Source of the DNA: Styela clava
Lineage: Eukaryota; Chordata; Ascidiacea; Stolidobranchia; Styelidae
Length of the DNA stretch: 64,000 nt
Assembly (NCBI RefSeq): GCF_964204865.1
Contig: NC_135262.1
Location: 9,982,001 to 10,046,000, forward strand
Direction: 5' to 3'
Part shown: one piece after another, positions 59,248 to 64,000 of the stretch
Position numbering within the stretch: position 1 is the first letter of the stretch
Layout: the number at the start of each line of letters is the position of its first letter
Notes under the pieces: model-generated
What the model saw: only the letters and a program-made list of their open reading frames with translations
Database searches by the model: none
Told to the model about the DNA's origin: nothing
Translations under genes and position numbers: made by a program

Positions 59248-59255
59248 CCATAGGA

Positions 59256-60581
59256 TCACAATTTCAATATATTAAATTATACTTAAGCAAGTGGAGGCAC
59301 ACGCACTATTACACCATTGAATATCAGATATATACTGGCTTTTCTACTTGATTGGACCCACTGATTAAAGCATAAATATTAACGATTTGTGGAGAAGTTT
59401 TGAATTTTATGTAGGCTGATCACTTTTCTAGTACAAACTTCTTTACTCCACAAAATCAATAATGAAGTGGGACTGGCTACGAAAACCGCATTTAATCAAA
59501 GTCTTGAAGTGCCAACTAGGTTGTTTCCTGTTTTATTGATGTTCCACTGGAGTACATTGCACAAAAGCAGAGAAAACAAGATAGCAGTGCTCAAATATAT
59601 GGACACATAGACCAGAACAATTCAGTCCTTACCTTTGACGCTACCGGTACCGTCAAAAAATTTCCGAATTTTCAGTAGCAAGCATTTTAAAAGCCTGACA
59701 TGACATGATGTGCCACATCGCCGAGCAGGGTTGCCAGATACCAATGATAAGAAAAAGCCAAATCAAGACGAAAAAAGCCAACAATTTTACCTAGGGTTTT
59801 TAAGTACAAAATCCTCATGGTTTGATGCCATTGGCCCAATAATGGGTTTGCAATATGCTGGTGTAGAGCCATCAGTTTATTTTGTGAGCCACACAAATGT
59901 TTTTCCCCATTGAGAGTTGTATTACCATTTACCAACTTTCATACGAACCATCGGAGCGCAACGGCTGCTGCCAAACAATATTTTCAGCTCAATTTAAAAG
60001 TAAATGCGTCTAAGCCTATACAATCCTATCACTGAAACTTACTGTCTTACCGGACTGGCCATATTAAAAAAGGGATTTGGGCGGAATCGCATTTGCAAAA
60101 AGAAATTATTAGTTTTTCTCTTGTCAAAGTTACTATTGTTTAATCGAGCTGAAAAACCTTAATATCATGAAATTGTAATTTTTATGTAATGTGCCACACA
60201 AACTATAAGCTTAAGATTCCTGATAACTAAAATGACTCCGCTCAGAGACGAGGGCGACTTGATTCTGTTGATGATACCATTTTCACAAACAATAAAATAT
60301 ACCTCTAAAGCATAAAAATAGTTTGTATATTGTTTTGGAAAATACATTCATGGTTAAATCGGCAGCAAAGGACAACGAACAAAAAAGGAAACTGGACTGA
60401 ATTTTATTTCTACACATTAATACAAAAGCTATAGAATCGATATATGTAAAGAATAATTCGCGCCGAGTCTCATGTATTCAAGCTTCTGCCATGATTAACC
60501 ACTCAGAACGCAGAAACGTTCTTGCAACTGAAAAGCAATTAAACGAAATTTTGTCAGGGGCATTCGTCGTTAAATCCACAG
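59256..60581. other. Spacer downstream of GST H
   Basis: No gene supported. A cagggttgccagata phrase near 59727 resembles a DNA-transposon end, but no partner end was found. Confidence 0.4.
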
Positions 60582-62443
60582 TCAATTCTTAGTGTCTCTA
60601 TTTTTTTCCAACTCGTCATATTTTGCATTTCCCGCAGTGTATATCTGTCTATTTGCTTTGAAACCAGCGGCATGGCACTCCTCATAATATGAAAGCTTCG
60701 ACATTCGATCCCTCCATTCGACAATTTTGGGGTATTCAACCCATTCAGTGTATCCAGCCATATCCAACATACCAAGAAGATTCAGTTTGCAAAAATCTTA
60801 AAGATAAAAAACACCGAATGCATATGTGACGACTTATAAGGCAAACGTTACGGAAACCATGATTTGATTTTTTATGTAATTTCACGTTATTGGAGAAAAT
60901 CGAATTGATTAAAAATGCGGAAATCGACCGCTTGGATATTATACGAAAAATGAATGATATTCGGATATCCCCGATATTTACCTAAAATCGTTAAATGATC
61001 TCCTGCAAGATAGCTCTGGTTCGAAAGAACCTTTTCCATATGATCTATATGTTTCTTCACCTCTGGAAAATGTTCATTACATGGCCCTTTGGCTTTTCCC
61101 GAAAAAACAGCTCCTATGTTCTGATAAATATTGATAGACGAAAAATAAACTAGAATAATCAATTTATATATATGTAGCCGAATTCCAGCCATACTGAGAT
61201 TTAAACATTGTCCTAAAGGTGACCTTTACAGGGAATGACTACTGGATATGCATGAAAGTTGATGTTCTAAGGATTTCTTTTCCATAATAAAATTAAGGGT
61301 CTGTTATACTTGTGTTTTGTGGTTGGAAAAGTGATGCAACATTTTGATGCACACATACATATTGATGCAAATTTACAATGACTCGAATATTCCTGATATA
61401 TACTAGTCCACTGTTACTATTACGATTTAAAGAGGTAACATAGTATGATTATACAATTGCTTATTTAATCAGTGGATTGTATAAAATTTCAAATTGAGCA
61501 TCGGCCTGAGCATGGGCATAAAAAAAAACGTTCTGATGCAATCTCACCAAATATTTCTGAACAGCAACGATGCTATCTAAGTCTGCAAATAGTTCCATAT
61601 TGATTCTTGCAATTGAGTCAACATCTTTGGGATAAAGTGGTTTGTCTTTGTCGGCAGCCTCGTATTTGGAGCAGAGGTAAATGGAGACCGCCCGGCTAAA
61701 ACAACAAACTAATTTTTGTTATCTTTTTAATCGAATAAAAAACCATAGTAATTTACAATATTGATATATATATTATTACCCATCGATTTTAATCGGTAAG
61801 TATGTTGATAGGTATTTGTCTGTCTGTGTGTATGTCTGATAGATGCACGCGATATCTCACGAATCTGCTCCAGATTTTGCATGTGCATGCATCATATCTC
61901 GGACCAAAAGCCTATTGATTTTGGGCTAATTATGTCGTATAATTAGCGAGTTATTAATTAATTAGTGATGGGACACAAAGTGTCACTATGGAGTAGGAGC
62001 GTTGTTTTGGGGTATCCCCTAACTTCCGATCAATAAGTCTTCGGTCTCTGACCGATATTCTCGTTGATGCGTTAGTGAAAAAGGGGGAATTATATTTTCC
62101 GAAGTGTATATTAAAATACGTGATCAAAATAACTTGGATCTTAATTTTTTGCGGATTTTCTGAAATACACACAAAATCTGTTCAGAAGCCTTATAAAATG
62201 CGAAAGATATTTCCAATGTTACCTACTAGGGTTTGTCTTTTTGACCTACCTTTCTCCCAAACAAATATTGCCATCTTTCAGAGCTGGTACTTTCCCATAC
62301 GGATTAACACTGAACAGTTCGTCTTTATCCACATTACCTGACCACAAGTTCAACTCAATTGCCTCATATTCAATTCCCAGTTCCTTTAACACCATCCACA
62401 CGGGTTGGCATGCCGGACTTTGAGGATGGTAGTAAAACTTCAT
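60582..62443 (-). CDS. Glutathione S-transferase (delta/theta-like), copy H
   Basis: Complete four-exon GST of 231 residues. Exons in coding order: 62443-62250, 61695-61548, 61120-60982, 60796-60582 (stop), phases 2, 0 and 1. It begins MKFYYHPQSPACQPVW, with the Ser-Pro of the active site. KVPALKDGNICLGES holds the glutathione-site Pro and ES. The helical part has HLTILD (N-cap Asp across intron 3) and YPKIVEWRDRMSKLSYYEEC. Exon sizes 194/148/139/215 match neither A/B nor C/E/F/G, so it is a third subgroup. It lies 32 kb from the other GSTs, separated by the phospholipase pair, C14orf119-like and DNAJC4-like genes. Intron 1 contains a Helitron-like repeat. No defects were noticed. Confidence 0.92.
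61793..62063 (+). mobile_element. Helitron-like non-autonomous repeat, copy 3 (intron 1 of GST H)
   Basis: Starts TCGGTAAGTATGTTGATAGG, with a short TCTG/TGTG run, the agatgcacgcgatatctcac core, and the end CGGTC-TCT-GACCG plus ATATTCTCG followed by T. Nearly identical to copy 1 over shared parts, with a small deletion in the core after atatctcacga. Confidence 0.65.
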
Positions 62444-64000
62444 TGTAAAGCACGAAAGTAAATAGATTCACAGTAAACTTTTATTAGGACTCGAAATCAG
62501 TATTAATTTCTCTAGGTTTCAACTGAGCAATGACAGATGCAATTTGCTAACGTGAGTGGAGAAGATCGTTAACTAAAGACATTTGAAGCTTGTCACATTT
62601 AAAACAAATTATAGGATCTACGCTCTATGAGACGCCTATTCTCAGTCCTTCCGTCTGTCGAAGCTGTAGCGCCTTAACGACTGGACTGATCTGTATGCCA
62701 TGAGTGGGTCATCCTGTCATCTTAGTAATATGCGTTTCGTCGAAAGTTCGGATTAAATTTTCGTTTTCATGGCCACAACGAAAAAAACGCTCCGATCGTT
62801 ATGAATTTTCCAATTTTCTCTTAATTTATATCGGTTTTCTCGACAGCCCAGTCAAAAATGAAATTCCAAGAAAGCTACCTCCCACAGAAGAAAATACTCT
62901 TTCGAACAAGTCGTTTTCCGTCTCGATACTCCATAAACTGGAGAAGCTTCGGGGATTTTAGTGAACAATATTTCAATTGTTAGCTACGGTATACCACTGA
63001 CGAAAGATCTCTAAGAAACGTGCAGCGTTCAAAATGAACAGCAGTTTTGGCAACCCGCACGCTAGATCACGCTGCCGCTATTGATCCGTAAGTTTCAATG
63101 GAAGATAACCGGTTGCACTCAACTATCAGTGGATATCTTAGGCACCTACCAGCTTGTTAAATTATAGGACATTTGTTCATAGTTATTAGGATTTTGAACT
63201 ATAAGCCTAAATCCATGTAATCAACAATCATCTTCCGAATTGGTATTTTATTCCTCATAACTTGATATATATCTGTTCACGATTCACTTCTACTCGAGCT
63301 ATTCTATGGCTGTAAGGATTTCAGGTCGAGCGGCCTGTGACAATGCAACTCTTCGGGTAATAGTACCTGATAGCTCACTGACGTATAGTATTATCGGCGT
63401 CGGTATATCAATTCCATAATTCCGAAAAGTGTTTCAAATAGCTCAAAACGTCTCTCCCGACAAATATCCGCCGCAAATGCTAAACGACGACAGCAGATAC
63501 GCTCCGTTGCACAACGAAGCAAACAGTACACGACGTGCCACTTAAAAGACCTCGATTTTAAGTAAATTGGCGGATGCGATGCATAAAAAGCGCGCACGAC
63601 AAATATCCCGACCAATACTTGGAAGGACATTCATGCTAGTGACGATTTTGTGTTTTAAATCGGAATATAAAAATCATTGCCAATATTCTGGAATCTGCAT
63701 AGCATAACACTTTGCGTGAAAATGTAAACGAATAGGCCAGTAATGATATTTTAATACCGGATTGATAAACGGGCGAAAAATATGTTTTTGTTAACATCGT
63801 AAAGCACAGAAAAACTACATATTGCTCAGTACAAACAATATATCATTATTATATCACTTTTGTTCCAAATTGTAAAGGTTATATTCACTCTAATTTCAAG
63901 TTTTTCATTAGAATCAAATAGCGACTAAGAAAATAGACGTTAATATAAAAATAAAAATAAAGTAGGCCTATAAATTTTCGATGCTTTTTATAACGTATGG
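62444..64000. other. Upstream of GST H to window end, nothing recognised
   Basis: No exon, inverted repeat or known element was recognised. The longer open frame at 63391-63630 (-) shows no family features. Confidence 0.45.

Noticed and set aside
59727-60075. cagggttgccagata as a possible DNA-transposon left end
   Set aside because: No matching inverted end or target duplication was found downstream.
63391-63630. 79-codon open frame on the - strand
   Set aside because: No recognisable domain, splice context or paralogue in the window; likely chance.

Overview
The window looks like A+T-rich nuclear DNA from an invertebrate animal. Genes are split into short exons with GT..AG introns, and the spaces between genes are packed with short DNA transposons. 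The gene families (glutathione transferases, C2-domain cytosolic phospholipase A2, a C14orf119-like protein, a DNAJC4-like J-protein) and the transposon mix (hAT, mariner, Helitron-like, fold-back) would suit an invertebrate deuterostome such as an ascidian. That assignment is inference only; nothing here fixes the species. No rRNA, tRNA or CRISPR array was recognised.

Layout. (1) 1-3725, + strand: a delta/theta-like glutathione S-transferase (GST) gene entering from the left edge (copy A). (2) 4740-6535: a decayed non-LTR retrotransposon. (3) 6902-8115, - strand: an intact GST (copy B). (4) 11526-27989, - strand: a tandem array of four related GST genes (C, E, F, G). C, E and F lie in recently duplicated modules that share flanking DNA. 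E has a changed C-terminus, F is frameshifted, and G has a 1.7-kb palindromic fold-back transposon in intron 1. (5) 27990-32300: spacer with a hAT element that keeps transposase C-terminal code. (6) 33427-42244 and 43666-51167, + strand: two complete head-to-tail cytosolic phospholipase A2 genes of 20 and 18 coding exons, giving 752 and 748 residues. A snap-back mariner sits in an intron of the first, and a small inverted-repeat element in an intron of the second. (7) 51947-54561: two hAT-type elements. (8) 55169-56772, + strand: C14orf119-like and DNAJC4-like genes. (9) 57488-59247: another hAT-type element with a Helitron-like repeat nested in it. (10) 60582-62443, - strand: a further intact GST (copy H). 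The last 1.5 kb shows nothing recognisable.

Functionally the window combines detoxification enzymes (GSTs conjugate glutathione to electrophiles) with Ca2+-triggered lipid hydrolysis (cPLA2 releases fatty acid from membrane phospholipid). No operon-like linkage is implied; these are separately transcribed tandem families. The GST genes share intron positions and phases (2, 0, 1), and exon sizes split them into three subgroups: A/B, C/E/F/G and H.

All exon boundaries were set by hand from splice consensus, reading-frame phase and comparison between paralogues inside the window. No searches were run.
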